Below, piece by piece: positions 34,624-43,792 of a DNA stretch of 64,000 nucleotides. The stretch is taken from the NCBI GenBank assembly GCA_030144965.1, contig JAMPUU010000017.1:248001-312000 (forward strand), in the 5' to 3' direction. Made by a program: the position numbers and the translations under genes. The notes under the pieces were generated by a model, which saw nothing but the letters and a program-made list of their open reading frames with translations, had not been told where the DNA came from and made no database searches. Source of the DNA: Nitrospira sp. BO4 (GTDB lineage Bacteria > Nitrospirota > Nitrospiria > Nitrospirales > Nitrospiraceae). Each line of letters starts with the position of its first letter. Positions within the stretch are counted from its first letter, which is position 1.

Positions 34624-35462
34624 GGTTTCCTCCCGACGATCAACAGGCTGCCGCGCAAGTGAGGCACGACATAGAACGGCCATTTGGCCCAATCGATGCC
34701 ATGTTGCTTGACGGACTGACGGCAGTCTTGCGTGTCTTCGCCGAGAAAATACCGGGATTCCGCGATGCAAAATCCGGTTTGGCGCAGCATGTCGGCTAGT
34801 TCGTGCATGGCATACTCTCGGGCATGCGGCCGCCATTCATCATCGGGATTCTTGTATCCCGGTGGAGCAAGGCGATCGTTCAGGGTACGACCGATCAAGA
34901 GCTTGAAGATGTTCCCGATCCGAGTGACGTTCGGCGTCGTCAGCACCACATGACCGCCGGAACGAAGAATTCGAAATGCTTCCTCGAGCAAATGAAACGG
35001 CGAAGTCAGATGTTCGATGATTTCCAGCGCGAAGACCAGTTGAACCGAGTGATCCGGAAGAGGGACCTTATCGGAATATCCCTTTGCCTGAAAGTGACCG
35101 CCCAAGGGATCGAGGTCGACCGTCATGATGTCCGCATGGATGTCTCGCCGCATGAACTCTACGAAGTCCTCGGAGATCATCAGCCCGGCTCCGTACAACT
35201 GTGCCGCTTGCGTATAACCGATGCGACGGAGCAGCCTCAACAGGCTGCCGGGGAAAGGCCCTAAGTCAACGATCGACTGTGTCTCGGGCGGCAGCATACG
35301 CAAACCACTCCGCAATGCCACATGCAAACGGTCCCGGCATTTCATCGCATGATGCATGGGAATCTTGAACCGTTCATCTTTCTGCCCGAAGGACTCGTAG
35401 GCAGACGGCTGGTACGTTTTCAGGACGTCGAAAAAGTGATTTCTCGTCAATTCGTAAGCCAT
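34620..35462 (-). CDS. Class I SAM-dependent methyltransferase
   Basis: 280 residues from ATG 35462 (a TGATG junction with the GT-C gene stop; a GTG one codon earlier is possible). Motif I is SIVDLGPFPGSLLRLL, followed by LVFALEIIEHLTSPFHLLEEAFRILRSGGHVVLTTPN, the usual Methyltransf_11/23 pattern. Motif I has P-F-P where many have G-C-G, so the SAM loop is somewhat diverged. Second of three methyltransferases in the operon; substrate unknown. Confidence 0.82.
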   Translation of the reverse strand: MAYELTRNHFFDVLKTYQPSAYESFGQKDERFKIPMHHAMKCRDRLHVALRSGLRMLPPETQSIVDLGPFPGSLLRLLRRIGYTQAAQLYGAGLMISEDFVEFMRRDIHADIMTVDLDPLGGHFQAKGYSDKVPLPDHSVQLVFALEIIEHLTSPFHLLEEAFRILRSGGHVVLTTPNVTRIGNIFKLLIGRTLNDRLAPPGYKNPDDEWRPHAREYAMHELADMLRQTGFCIAESRYFLGEDTQDCRQSVKQHGIDWAKWPFYVVPHLRGSLLIVGRKP

Positions 35463-36793
35463 CACGCGCTTGTCATATGTGAGTAAACCGACCGCCTCTG
35501 GAGAATCGCTCGACGCATCCTAAAATGGGGAACTGCGGCGACTGATAGCATCATGAGACACGGTAATACGGGTAGTGCATAGCGACCGGCCTCCACAGTG
35601 AAGGGCACATACCCCGCCGTCAGGCCAATCGGGAACAGATAGAGAGGAAGAAGGGTCTTCCAGTGCTCTCGATGAACCCAGCCACTGAAGCAAGCCATGA
35701 CAATCAGACCAGGAACAAGCAACAGCCGCTTGACCAGACTATACGTGGCCACGGCCAAACCCCTCTCCTTGAGATCCTTCTGCAGCCCATGCATGAACCC
35801 TTGTCCTTCATCTGACAAGTAGTACGCGTTGCCGACCCAGAAATCCCAAATCCTTCCACATGTCAGTGCCGCGTAATTCAATGGATCGGCCACGATTCGA
35901 TCTATCCCCTTTTTACGAAGCAGTTGATCCGTCGACACGTCATACATTGCATACGCATAGGGCAGCGGGGTGATCCCGGCACTCTCCCATATGGCTTGTT
36001 CTCGTTCCTGCGGCATCGGCCAACTGCCTCGAGACGAGGGATCACTTCCCATCCACAGTCCTGCGCCCACACCGGCCGAAACCGGAATGATGTGATGAAA
36101 AGACATGTAGTTCCGCACGGACCACGGCAGCACGAGCACGAGACACGTCGCTCCGTACACCACTCCATATTTGACCCGTTGTGAGAGCTGATCTGTGTCT
36201 ATCCATATGAATGCCATCAGACACATGGCCAACACCAAGACCACCGGTTTACACAGGATCGTCAGACCGGCAGCGAGCCCTATCAGGGTGAATTGACGGC
36301 TGGACGGGACCTGCGCAGATCTGACCACCGTCCAGAGCCAGACACTGATTAACAGTGTCAAAAGGGCTTCACTCCGGATCCTTGGGTCATAGGTCCAGTA
36401 GGCCGGATAGAGGAATACGATGGACGCGGTCCACGCCCCTACTCGGGAATCCCACAATGCAGTGCCAACTCTATAGAGGCTCCACGCGGCTCCGAGATCG
36501 AAGAGTATATGAAGCATCGGCACCCAGTCCGGTCGATGGCCGACCAAGAAATAGAAACTTGCGAGGACGGCCGGATAGAGAGGGGCCACATGGGCGGCAG
36601 GATCGACCCCATCCAGAGTGAACCGTCCCAGAGTCACCAGATTCCATGCCAGCGTATCAAACAGCTGATCAACGGCAAACGAATGCCCTGGCGCCGTCCA
36701 GATAACCCAGGCTCGCGCAAGCAGACCCAGACAGATTGCCGACAGGACAATCATTCCGGTATTGAACCTCCGTCTATTCGGGCGGCCGATCAT
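35462..36793 (-). CDS. GT-C (ArnT/PMT-like, family 39) integral membrane glycosyltransferase
   Basis: 443 residues with about 10-11 membrane helices. The first large loop has PGHSFAVDQLFDTLAWNLV, where an acidic residue acts as catalytic base in GT-C enzymes, and VAPLYPAVLASFYFLVGHRP, a conserved family-39 segment. Such enzymes use polyprenyl-phosphate sugars and work on the periplasmic side, so this one may decorate the polymer or a protein after export. Overlaps both neighbouring methyltransferase genes. Confidence 0.8.
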   Translation of the reverse strand: MIGRPNRRRFNTGMIVLSAICLGLLARAWVIWTAPGHSFAVDQLFDTLAWNLVTLGRFTLDGVDPAAHVAPLYPAVLASFYFLVGHRPDWVPMLHILFDLGAAWSLYRVGTALWDSRVGAWTASIVFLYPAYWTYDPRIRSEALLTLLISVWLWTVVRSAQVPSSRQFTLIGLAAGLTILCKPVVLVLAMCLMAFIWIDTDQLSQRVKYGVVYGATCLVLVLPWSVRNYMSFHHIIPVSAGVGAGLWMGSDPSSRGSWPMPQEREQAIWESAGITPLPYAYAMYDVSTDQLLRKKGIDRIVADPLNYAALTCGRIWDFWVGNAYYLSDEGQGFMHGLQKDLKERGLAVATYSLVKRLLLVPGLIVMACFSGWVHREHWKTLLPLYLFPIGLTAGYVPFTVEAGRYALPVLPCLMMLSVAAVPHFRMRRAILQRRSVYSHMTSA

Positions 36794-37530
36794 TTAACGC
36801 AGACCCCGATCAAGTTGGTGTCTTCGGCAATCCCTTCGCCGTATTCAATATCCGCAGGAACGATCTCACTTAATGAAGGCCCCCCATGCCATCGACTGAT
36901 CAGTCCACCGATCCAATGACGGATAGGCCGTGGAACACAATTACGGAGTCCTGATGGATCCCACTGACGGACGCGATCCATCGATTGTTCGACCGTTTTC
37001 AACCGCAGACCTTGGCGCCGGCCGTACCAGCGAATAGTCGAAAAGTATGGCGCCAGGAGCGCTTTGAACTCATCCGCGGTGTATTCACGAACGTGGTAAG
37101 GATCACCTGGAATGACTCCCCTGCCCTTTCCGTGGGGCGTAAAAATGATCAGCATGCCTCGAGGTTTCAACACGCGAGTGAGCTCAGCTACGAAACCGTG
37201 GTCATCTTGGATGTGTTCAATGGTATCTTGTGAAACGATGCAGTCGAACGATTCATCTCGAAATCCGAGGGCACATCCATCCATCGCAAGAAAATCGACA
37301 TTGCATCGAGGATAATCGGTTCGGCTCTTGGCGACAACGCTCGGAACGCAATCGATCCCGACGATCCGACCCGCCCTCGCGCCAAGGTAGTCGGCACCGT
37401 ACCCGGTTCCGCAAGAGAGATCCAAAATTCGACGTTGTCCCAGTGAGCCGACTTGATGGGCCGCCCACACATATCCCGATAAGTTCACCATGTGCTGCGT
37501 ATCGGTGGGATAGGCGGATCGTCGTTCCAC
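36790..37530 (-). CDS. Class I SAM-dependent methyltransferase
   Basis: 246 residues from GTG 37530, with AAGGA 7 bp upstream. Core motifs: ILDLSCGTGYGADYLGARAGRIVGID (motif I and the acidic end of strand 2), CIVSQDTIEHIQDDHGFVAELTRVLKPRGMLIIFTPHG. Typical sugar or small-molecule methyltransferase of polysaccharide loci. The stop overlaps the GT-C gene start by 4 bp. Confidence 0.84.
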   Translation of the reverse strand: MERRSAYPTDTQHMVNLSGYVWAAHQVGSLGQRRILDLSCGTGYGADYLGARAGRIVGIDCVPSVVAKSRTDYPRCNVDFLAMDGCALGFRDESFDCIVSQDTIEHIQDDHGFVAELTRVLKPRGMLIIFTPHGKGRGVIPGDPYHVREYTADEFKALLAPYFSTIRWYGRRQGLRLKTVEQSMDRVRQWDPSGLRNCVPRPIRHWIGGLISRWHGGPSLSEIVPADIEYGEGIAEDTNLIGVCVK

Positions 37531-37541
37531 GAATGTGTCCT

Positions 37542-38525
37542 TTATCCTTTACTCTGACTGGACCAGGCCAAGTCAGCCTGTGTCGGCCGTCCTCCGCTCC
37601 ATAAACGACGAACGATCGACAGATAGGTGTCGAAAGATATGTCTGTCGCGGCCGACTGTGATCTGCCAAACGCCCCAATGAGGCGCACCATTGCTCCAAC
37701 GGCGATCCAGCCTTTCATGATCCAACGTTTGAGCCATGAAAAGTGTTTTTCCACATACCTGATTCGGCTGAACTCCCATATGATGTTCAAACGAGCTCGA
37801 TCATTCGTTCCACTGCGGCCGAGCAAATGTACGATATCTGCATCGGCCAGATGCCGAATTCGATACCCACGCCGCCGGATTTCTCGGCACAGATCGACAT
37901 CCTCGAAATACATGAAATACCCTTCGTCCAACCCACCGCACGCCTTCATCAGCTCGCGGCGCACCAGGAGACACGCCCCATTGATCCAGTCCACATCCTG
38001 TGACTGCGAACAGTCGATGACCTGCCTGGCCGCCAGGGAACCCTGTAACCTAGGAGCCCATCGTCGGAAGACCTCGGCATAGGTCAGATGATCCCGAATC
38101 GATGGAAAGGGATAACAAGATTGGTACAGGAGGCCATCCCCGGTCCACTGTTTGCACCCCACGGCGCCGATCGTTGGTTCTTGATCAAGACAGGCCAGCA
38201 TCCGATCCAATGTCTGCGGCCGTATACGTGTGTCGCTGTTCAACATGAGAAAATATCGCCCGCGGCTCACTGCGAACGCTTGGTTGACCGCTTTGGCAAA
38301 TCCCAGATTCTCTTGATTCACGATAAGGTCGATCTGGGGATACGTCATTTGCACGGCGGGTACCGTCGCATCCTGCGAGTTGTTGTCTACGACGATGACT
38401 TCAAATCGAATCGCATCCGTAGATTCGAACACCGACTTGAGGCAATCGAGCAACAACGTTCGGGTGTTGTAGCTGACGATGGCGATCGACATGTCCACTA
38501 AACCCCCTGAATCTCCTGATGTCAT
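37542..38525 (-). CDS. Glycosyltransferase family 2 (rhamnosyltransferase-like)
   Basis: 327 residues, GT-A fold. AIVSYNTRTLLLDCLKSVFE, VIVVDNNSQDATVPAV, NLGFAKAVNQAF, the DxD-type metal motif in LMLNSDTRI, then WINGACLLVRRELMKACGGLDEGYFMYFEDVDLCREIRRRG. This block order is typical of dTDP-rhamnosyl transferases, but donor identity is uncertain. A final hydrophobic amphipathic stretch may hold it to the membrane. It overlaps the flippase stop by 4 bp. Confidence 0.87.
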   Translation of the reverse strand: MTSGDSGGLVDMSIAIVSYNTRTLLLDCLKSVFESTDAIRFEVIVVDNNSQDATVPAVQMTYPQIDLIVNQENLGFAKAVNQAFAVSRGRYFLMLNSDTRIRPQTLDRMLACLDQEPTIGAVGCKQWTGDGLLYQSCYPFPSIRDHLTYAEVFRRWAPRLQGSLAARQVIDCSQSQDVDWINGACLLVRRELMKACGGLDEGYFMYFEDVDLCREIRRRGYRIRHLADADIVHLLGRSGTNDRARLNIIWEFSRIRYVEKHFSWLKRWIMKGWIAVGAMVRLIGAFGRSQSAATDISFDTYLSIVRRLWSGGRPTQADLAWSSQSKG

Positions 38526-39994
38526 GCTCTTGCACCCTGTGCTTGATAGTTCCAGAGCGCATTGAGGCGTGGACGCTCAATCCACCACAGGTACCCACCG
38601 AGCATTCCAGCAGCAAGCAGAGCAAGGATCTCGGGCGTCCAGGGAATCGCGACTTGATGCTCTCCCTGTATTGAGGAGAGAAGTACGCCCGCGATGAGAC
38701 CAATGATCCCTGTTCGGCCGAGTGCCACGAAGGTGGCATGGCTGGATGAGCCCAGAAGTCGGTGTGTTTCCAACGCTTGCAGTACAACGCCGAGTATGAA
38801 GCTGATTGTCAGCGAGAGAGCGGCGCCGAGTACCCCCAACGAGCTCGTCATTGGAACAATGATGGCCAGATACAATGCACACTGCCCGACCCAACTCCTC
38901 ATTTGAAGGTCGGGACGTCCCATTCCAAAGTGCAACGAGGCCATCACAGCGGCATATCCGCTACAAACGGTATATACACAAAGCACTTTCAGCGGGTCGA
39001 CAATACCGATCCATTGCGGGCCAAACACGAAGGGCACAAGAATAGGCGCCAAGGTACCAATCATCACCGCCAGCGGAATGTAGGCGATACCCACAAGTCC
39101 CGCTTGGAGGTCGAAGACACGGGCAACCCCAAGCCGGTCCTGCTGCAATGAAGCATAAGTCGGTACACTGATTTGCTGCATGAGCGATGTGGCTCGAGCG
39201 CCCAACAGCAGCGGGATGGCGAGCGCCACCTGATAGAATCCGAGCGCTTCCGCTCCGAGTTCCCGACCGACGACCAGTTCTCCACCGGTCATGACCCCGA
39301 AGGCACACAGCGTCGTGATGTTGAGACGGCTGCCGTACCGGAAAAAGTAGGATACTGATGAGCTTTTCAGGGACCACCGCGGAGTAAAAGGCGACACCAG
39401 AAAAGACAGCACACATCCAACCACCAGGCCGGCCAGCTGCCCGATGACGAGTGCCCAGACGGTCCGGTAGAAAACTGCAACGGCTACGGTTACGGTTGCT
39501 TCCACAATTCGACGGACAACATCCAGTGTCACGCGACGCTTCAGGTCGAGTCGTTTCATCATCATGGCCAATGCCGGGCTTTGGACTCCCTGTACGATCA
39601 AAGCCAGGGCGTGCACACGCAACAGGGACTCAAGCACCGGCATACGCATCAGATCGCTGATTATCCCCGCCAAGACCCAGATTCCTGCCGTCATCACCAG
39701 CCCCCGGAGGGCCGACAGTGTCCATGCCGCGGCCAGATCTTCGTCAGTCACGTGTTCTTTCGCTATGAGAGCCGAATCAACCCCCAACTCACTGAGGGTC
39801 AACATCGCCAGTAACACGGCGGCCGACGCGGCCATGATTCCGAAATCCACCGGTGTCAGGATTCTTGCGAGGACAGCGAGTTGTCCCGCCGCAATCACTT
39901 TGTCGAGCAGAAATCCTCCACCAGCCCACCAGCCAGCGCGAAGGATCCGGTGACGGAAACGCGTCGGTCCCGATTCATCATCCTGCATAGACAT
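38522..39994 (-). CDS. Wzx-type lipid-linked oligosaccharide flippase
   Basis: 490 residues with about 12-14 membrane helices, MOP superfamily (polysaccharide transport family). The N-terminus GGGFLLDKVIAAGQLAVLARILTPVDFGIMAAS is the hallmark of O-unit flippases; GFYQVALAIPLLLGARATSLMQQISVPTYASLQQD matches the second half-repeat. It moves the undecaprenyl-PP-linked repeat across the inner membrane for Wzy. It follows a glycosyltransferase by 42 bp. Confidence 0.87.
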   Translation of the reverse strand: MSMQDDESGPTRFRHRILRAGWWAGGGFLLDKVIAAGQLAVLARILTPVDFGIMAASAAVLLAMLTLSELGVDSALIAKEHVTDEDLAAAWTLSALRGLVMTAGIWVLAGIISDLMRMPVLESLLRVHALALIVQGVQSPALAMMMKRLDLKRRVTLDVVRRIVEATVTVAVAVFYRTVWALVIGQLAGLVVGCVLSFLVSPFTPRWSLKSSSVSYFFRYGSRLNITTLCAFGVMTGGELVVGRELGAEALGFYQVALAIPLLLGARATSLMQQISVPTYASLQQDRLGVARVFDLQAGLVGIAYIPLAVMIGTLAPILVPFVFGPQWIGIVDPLKVLCVYTVCSGYAAVMASLHFGMGRPDLQMRSWVGQCALYLAIIVPMTSSLGVLGAALSLTISFILGVVLQALETHRLLGSSSHATFVALGRTGIIGLIAGVLLSSIQGEHQVAIPWTPEILALLAAGMLGGYLWWIERPRLNALWNYQAQGARA

Positions 39995-40036
39995 GGTTAG
40001 TCGACTGTCACTTTGCTTGTTATTCAGTCGCGCCGT

Positions 40037-41248
40037 TCATGCCGCGAGCGCTGTTTTAGCGATGACCTGATGACAGACCTGCTCGAGTTGCGCGGCCCGT
40101 GCCGACCAGGTATGAAATCTCATCACGGCAGCCCTCCCGCGCTCTCCCATGCTTCGTCGGAGAGGATGGTCGACCAGGAGCGTAATGAGTTGCCGAGCAA
40201 GATCGTCTGGATCGTCGGCTGCGGTCGGCAAACCGCAGCGCAGCTCAGATACTGTGTCTCCGTAGCCGGACCCTGCCGTTGCGACGACCGGTCGCCCACA
40301 GGCCAAATATTCCCATAGCTTCATTGAATCCCCGGGATAAGAGCGAGTCTGTCGATGGAGAACCACACAGACATCGCAGGCCGCAATCCATTGGGGCACG
40401 GCATCGAAGCCGACACGCCCGGTGAAACGGATGTAGGGAGAAAGTTGGAGGCGATCAACCCGTTGTTCTAGTGCGGCCTTTGTTTGCCCGTCTCCGACCA
40501 AAAGGCATTGAACCGTTGGAAATGATTTCGCAACGACGGCCATCGCATCGACCAAGGTATCCAGACCATGCCACGGGAAAAAGCCTCCGACAAATCCGAT
40601 GTACGGTCCTGAACTACCAAGACTCAATTCCTGTCTGGCTCGTTCATGCGATCGGGGACAAAACCGATCTGGGTCAACCCCATTCCTGATGACGAAGCAT
40701 TTCTTGGAATCGACCGGCTCAAGGCTTTTGAGACCAACCAACACCTCGGGGCATACACTCACGACAGCCTTCGCTCTCCTTGCTGCATGGCGAAGGCCAT
40801 ACGTTAACAGATCAAGAAGCGGTCCAAGTCGCCACAGGCCTCGTACTTCCTCAGCGGGAAGTCCGTTGACAAAGTATACGACAGGACAGGAAGCGTTTCG
40901 CAGAGCCCAGAGCGGGGCCATCTGACCGGGTGAATCGAACCACAGCAACAGATCCGGTCGGGTTGTGCATAAAAGTCTTTCGAGTGTACGGATCGAGTTC
41001 ACGAGAAATGAAATAGGACGCATTCTTCCCCACCTGACCACAGGAACCCACTGCATGTGGATCTTGGCCGGTACTGAAAAGCCGGGTTCGTTTTGATGAA
41101 ACTCCGGAGCCACCACGGTGATGTCATGCCCTCGTAATGACAATGCTTGGGCAAGTTCCAATACCTGCCGCGAACCACCAGCCGCCACCCCGAGATCTTC
41201 GTCACAGTACGTGAGAATGTGCATGATGCGAGGCGGTGATATCTTCAT
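40037..41248 (-). CDS. Glycosyltransferase family 4
   Basis: 403 residues if started at ATG 41248; an internal ATG at 41224 (MHILTYCDEDLG) would shorten the overlap with the upstream gene from 47 to 23 bp, and neither has a clear SD. GT-B marks: GVAAGGSRQVLELAQALSLRGH, YIGFVGGFFPWHGLDTLVDAMAVV, QCLLVGDGQTKAALEQRV and SYPGDSMKLWEYLACGRPVVA. It closely resembles the next upstream glycosyltransferase, suggesting duplication. Confidence 0.86.
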   Translation of the reverse strand: MKISPPRIMHILTYCDEDLGVAAGGSRQVLELAQALSLRGHDITVVAPEFHQNEPGFSVPAKIHMQWVPVVRWGRMRPISFLVNSIRTLERLLCTTRPDLLLWFDSPGQMAPLWALRNASCPVVYFVNGLPAEEVRGLWRLGPLLDLLTYGLRHAARRAKAVVSVCPEVLVGLKSLEPVDSKKCFVIRNGVDPDRFCPRSHERARQELSLGSSGPYIGFVGGFFPWHGLDTLVDAMAVVAKSFPTVQCLLVGDGQTKAALEQRVDRLQLSPYIRFTGRVGFDAVPQWIAACDVCVVLHRQTRSYPGDSMKLWEYLACGRPVVATAGSGYGDTVSELRCGLPTAADDPDDLARQLITLLVDHPLRRSMGERGRAAVMRFHTWSARAAQLEQVCHQVIAKTALAA

Positions 41249-42389
41249 CGAGCCATCGGCGAAGTTGTCCCACGATGGCCGTCCAAGAAAATCTGCTTTC
41301 TACGAAGCGGCGACCCTGCGCACCCATGACTCCGCATTGCGCCGAGTCATTCAAGAGTGCGCCGATCGCATCCGCGAGCGGGTGCGCCTCATCCGGCGGC
41401 ACTAATTGCACGCCGCTATCAGCCGTGAATATCGAGACGACGGACGGGATGGCGCTCGCCACCACCGGCCGGCCACAAGCGAGATAGTCAAAAATCTTCA
41501 CGGGTGAGGTCTCACCTCGATCGCCGCGAAACGGAGCCACACAGACACTCATGGCACTGATCCAAACCGGCACCTCCCAGTATGGAATACGGCCCGTCCA
41601 TGTAATGCTGTCCTCCAGACCCAGTTGCGCTGCCTGTTGCTTGAGTGCTTCAGTCGCCTCCCCATCGCCCACCAAAATGAGCTGTGCCGTCGGATGCACC
41701 TTCCTGACCACCATCATGGAATTCAGCAGAGCATCCAAACCCTGATAACGATAGAAGCTTCCGACAAATCCAACGTACGGGCGGGAAGGCGAGAGACCCA
41801 GCTCCAATCGAGCAGCCACCGCGTCACGCGGGACAAACAATTGCACATCCGTTCCGCTGGGAAGTATTGCCATGCGATCAAGCGGAACGTCATAGCGCTC
41901 ATGGAGCAACGACCGCAATCCTTCCGTCAGCACGACGATGCGGTCACAATGCCGCAATGCCAGTCGGGCCAAGAGCCGCTTGAGACTTTGTACGACTCGC
42001 GTTCGATCATCGAGCCATTCGGGAACCGGCTCCCCGTTCACCTCGCAGACACACGGCACGCCAAGAAGCTTTGCCAGAACCAATGCGTGTGGACTGTCCA
42101 TCCATCGGTAGTACACGACATCCGGCCTGCCGAGCATGGCTCGCATCAGCCCCTGTATGAACGAAAACAGTGCATACGAAATCGGGCGGAGCCACCGCAG
42201 GTGGATGAGCCGAATGGGAACGACGGTGCAGACACGCCGTCTCAGCGCGGACCGATACCGCGGGGGAAAGAGCGTGACTCTATCTCCAACCCTGGTGAGC
42301 GCGTCCGCCAAGGTCCACATTCGGACCAATCCAACCGGATCACGAGGAGCATCCGGCTCATACCAATAGCAAAAGAGAAACCAAGTCAC
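41202..42389 (-). CDS. Glycosyltransferase family 4
   Basis: 395 residues from GTG 42389, a GTGA overlap with the Wzy stop. Domain marks: YEPDAPRDPVGLVRMWTLADAL, VVYYRWMDSPHALVLAKLLGVP, YVGFVGSFYRYQGLDALLNSMMVV, LILVGDGEATEALKQQAAQLGL and SPVKIFDYLACGRPVVA. The donor domain is nearly parallel to that of the following glycosyltransferase, so the two are probably paralogues adding related sugars. Confidence 0.87.
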   Translation of the reverse strand: MTWFLFCYWYEPDAPRDPVGLVRMWTLADALTRVGDRVTLFPPRYRSALRRRVCTVVPIRLIHLRWLRPISYALFSFIQGLMRAMLGRPDVVYYRWMDSPHALVLAKLLGVPCVCEVNGEPVPEWLDDRTRVVQSLKRLLARLALRHCDRIVVLTEGLRSLLHERYDVPLDRMAILPSGTDVQLFVPRDAVAARLELGLSPSRPYVGFVGSFYRYQGLDALLNSMMVVRKVHPTAQLILVGDGEATEALKQQAAQLGLEDSITWTGRIPYWEVPVWISAMSVCVAPFRGDRGETSPVKIFDYLACGRPVVASAIPSVVSIFTADSGVQLVPPDEAHPLADAIGALLNDSAQCGVMGAQGRRFVESRFSWTAIVGQLRRWLDEDITASHHAHSHVL

Positions 42390-43768
42390 ACAGCCTCCTG
42401 GGGCCTGACCGGCGACTCAATCTGAGCCGACAGAGTCGGCAATAACATGACGAGCCCGGCACAAAGCCAAAATGGCTCCATAATGCGGATGATGATGAAG
42501 GTATTGGCCCCGATCCCGTGGGCAAGCAAGGCGAGCAGGCCCAAAAGCAATCCATGGGCCAACCCTTTTGCAAAAGGATCGGTTTGAGACAGAAACGACT
42601 CACGGGCACAGCGCCAGAGTCGATAGATGATGAATCCGAAGGCGACGAGCCCCGCAAGGCCCGTCTCGCCGAGGATCTTGACGTATTGGGCATCCGCCCA
42701 AGCATATCCCGTGATTCCACGCCCTAAGATCGGATCGTGAACCCAGTCTTTCAAGACGTACGCCCATGACTTCAGGCGTTCAGTCGTCGAAAGATCCAGT
42801 CCCACCTTGCCGACCTTGATTTCTCCCCCATACTGGCGCCCGAAAAACGTTTCATTCACTCGTTGTTTCACATTCGCAGGTGCCAGCAGTGGGATCAGCA
42901 TCATGATGACGAGCAGGAGCGTGACGACACGCGGCCGCCGCCACTGGGTCAACCCTACCGCCATGAGCAGGACGGCGCCGGCGAGGTAGGACGAACGCGA
43001 CAACGTAGCCATGAGCGCCAGGATCGCAAAGCCGCTAAGCACCAGCAATGCAATGCGGATCGGGCCGATCTGAATATGCAACAAGAGACCCGTCATGATG
43101 GCCAGCAGAAACACTAGGTAACCGCCGAGCGTATTCGGTTCACCGCTTTCTCCCTCGAAGGGAGCGGATGCGCGTTGGCCGCTTGGGATTTGATAAATCG
43201 CATACAAGCTCACGATCAGACCCACGACAAGCAGAGCCGACACAAGTCCTACGACCTGCTCCTGTGACCGCACATGGTTGACGACCATGAAAAACACGAA
43301 GAAATATTCGAAGTATTTCAGGACGAAGAAAAAACCTGTCATAGGTCTGACGTGGCCATTTAAGATGCCCAATAGAGTGGAGACCACACAGATCACCATG
43401 TACACGGCGATCGGTCGGTTAAGTGGCGTCTCGCGAAAGAGGGCCAACTCCCGATAGATGATATTCTTGACCAACCAGCTCGCTCCGATGATGACCAGGA
43501 GGATATCGTCCATTCGAAACGACAGTTCCCGTCCACCTACGCCGCGGCCCTCGACCCGTCCGACCGCAATTTCCGGCGACAACAGCATCGACGCGATCAG
43601 GAGATAGAGCGCAGCAGACACGGAGGTAAAGGCCGTCAGAACGATCAAAAAGCCGACGACGGCTTGCATACCGATGGCGGGTGTTGTCAGGGTCAGGCCG
43701 AGTGCGATGGCGACCGCAAGAACCGAAATAACGAGGCTGTCTTGTGCACTGACGGCCGTGTGCTGCAT
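42386..43768 (-). CDS. Wzy-like polysaccharide polymerase / O-antigen ligase-family protein
   Basis: 460 residues, about 12 membrane helices. The large loop region with GGRELSFRMDDILLVIIGASWLVKN and the O-antigen ligase-type motif LSRSSYLAGAVLLMAVGL and GRGITGYAWADAQYVKILGETGLAGLVAF (conserved periplasmic loop with acidic and aromatic residues) identify the Wzy/WaaL superfamily. In this operon, with Wzx, Wzz and Wza, polymerase is the likelier role than ligase. It sits between the BY-kinase and the first glycosyltransferase. Confidence 0.85.
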   Translation of the reverse strand: MQHTAVSAQDSLVISVLAVAIALGLTLTTPAIGMQAVVGFLIVLTAFTSVSAALYLLIASMLLSPEIAVGRVEGRGVGGRELSFRMDDILLVIIGASWLVKNIIYRELALFRETPLNRPIAVYMVICVVSTLLGILNGHVRPMTGFFFVLKYFEYFFVFFMVVNHVRSQEQVVGLVSALLVVGLIVSLYAIYQIPSGQRASAPFEGESGEPNTLGGYLVFLLAIMTGLLLHIQIGPIRIALLVLSGFAILALMATLSRSSYLAGAVLLMAVGLTQWRRPRVVTLLLVIMMLIPLLAPANVKQRVNETFFGRQYGGEIKVGKVGLDLSTTERLKSWAYVLKDWVHDPILGRGITGYAWADAQYVKILGETGLAGLVAFGFIIYRLWRCARESFLSQTDPFAKGLAHGLLLGLLALLAHGIGANTFIIIRIMEPFWLCAGLVMLLPTLSAQIESPVRPQEAV

Positions 43769-43792
43769 GATGTGGACGCTCCTGGAATCACG

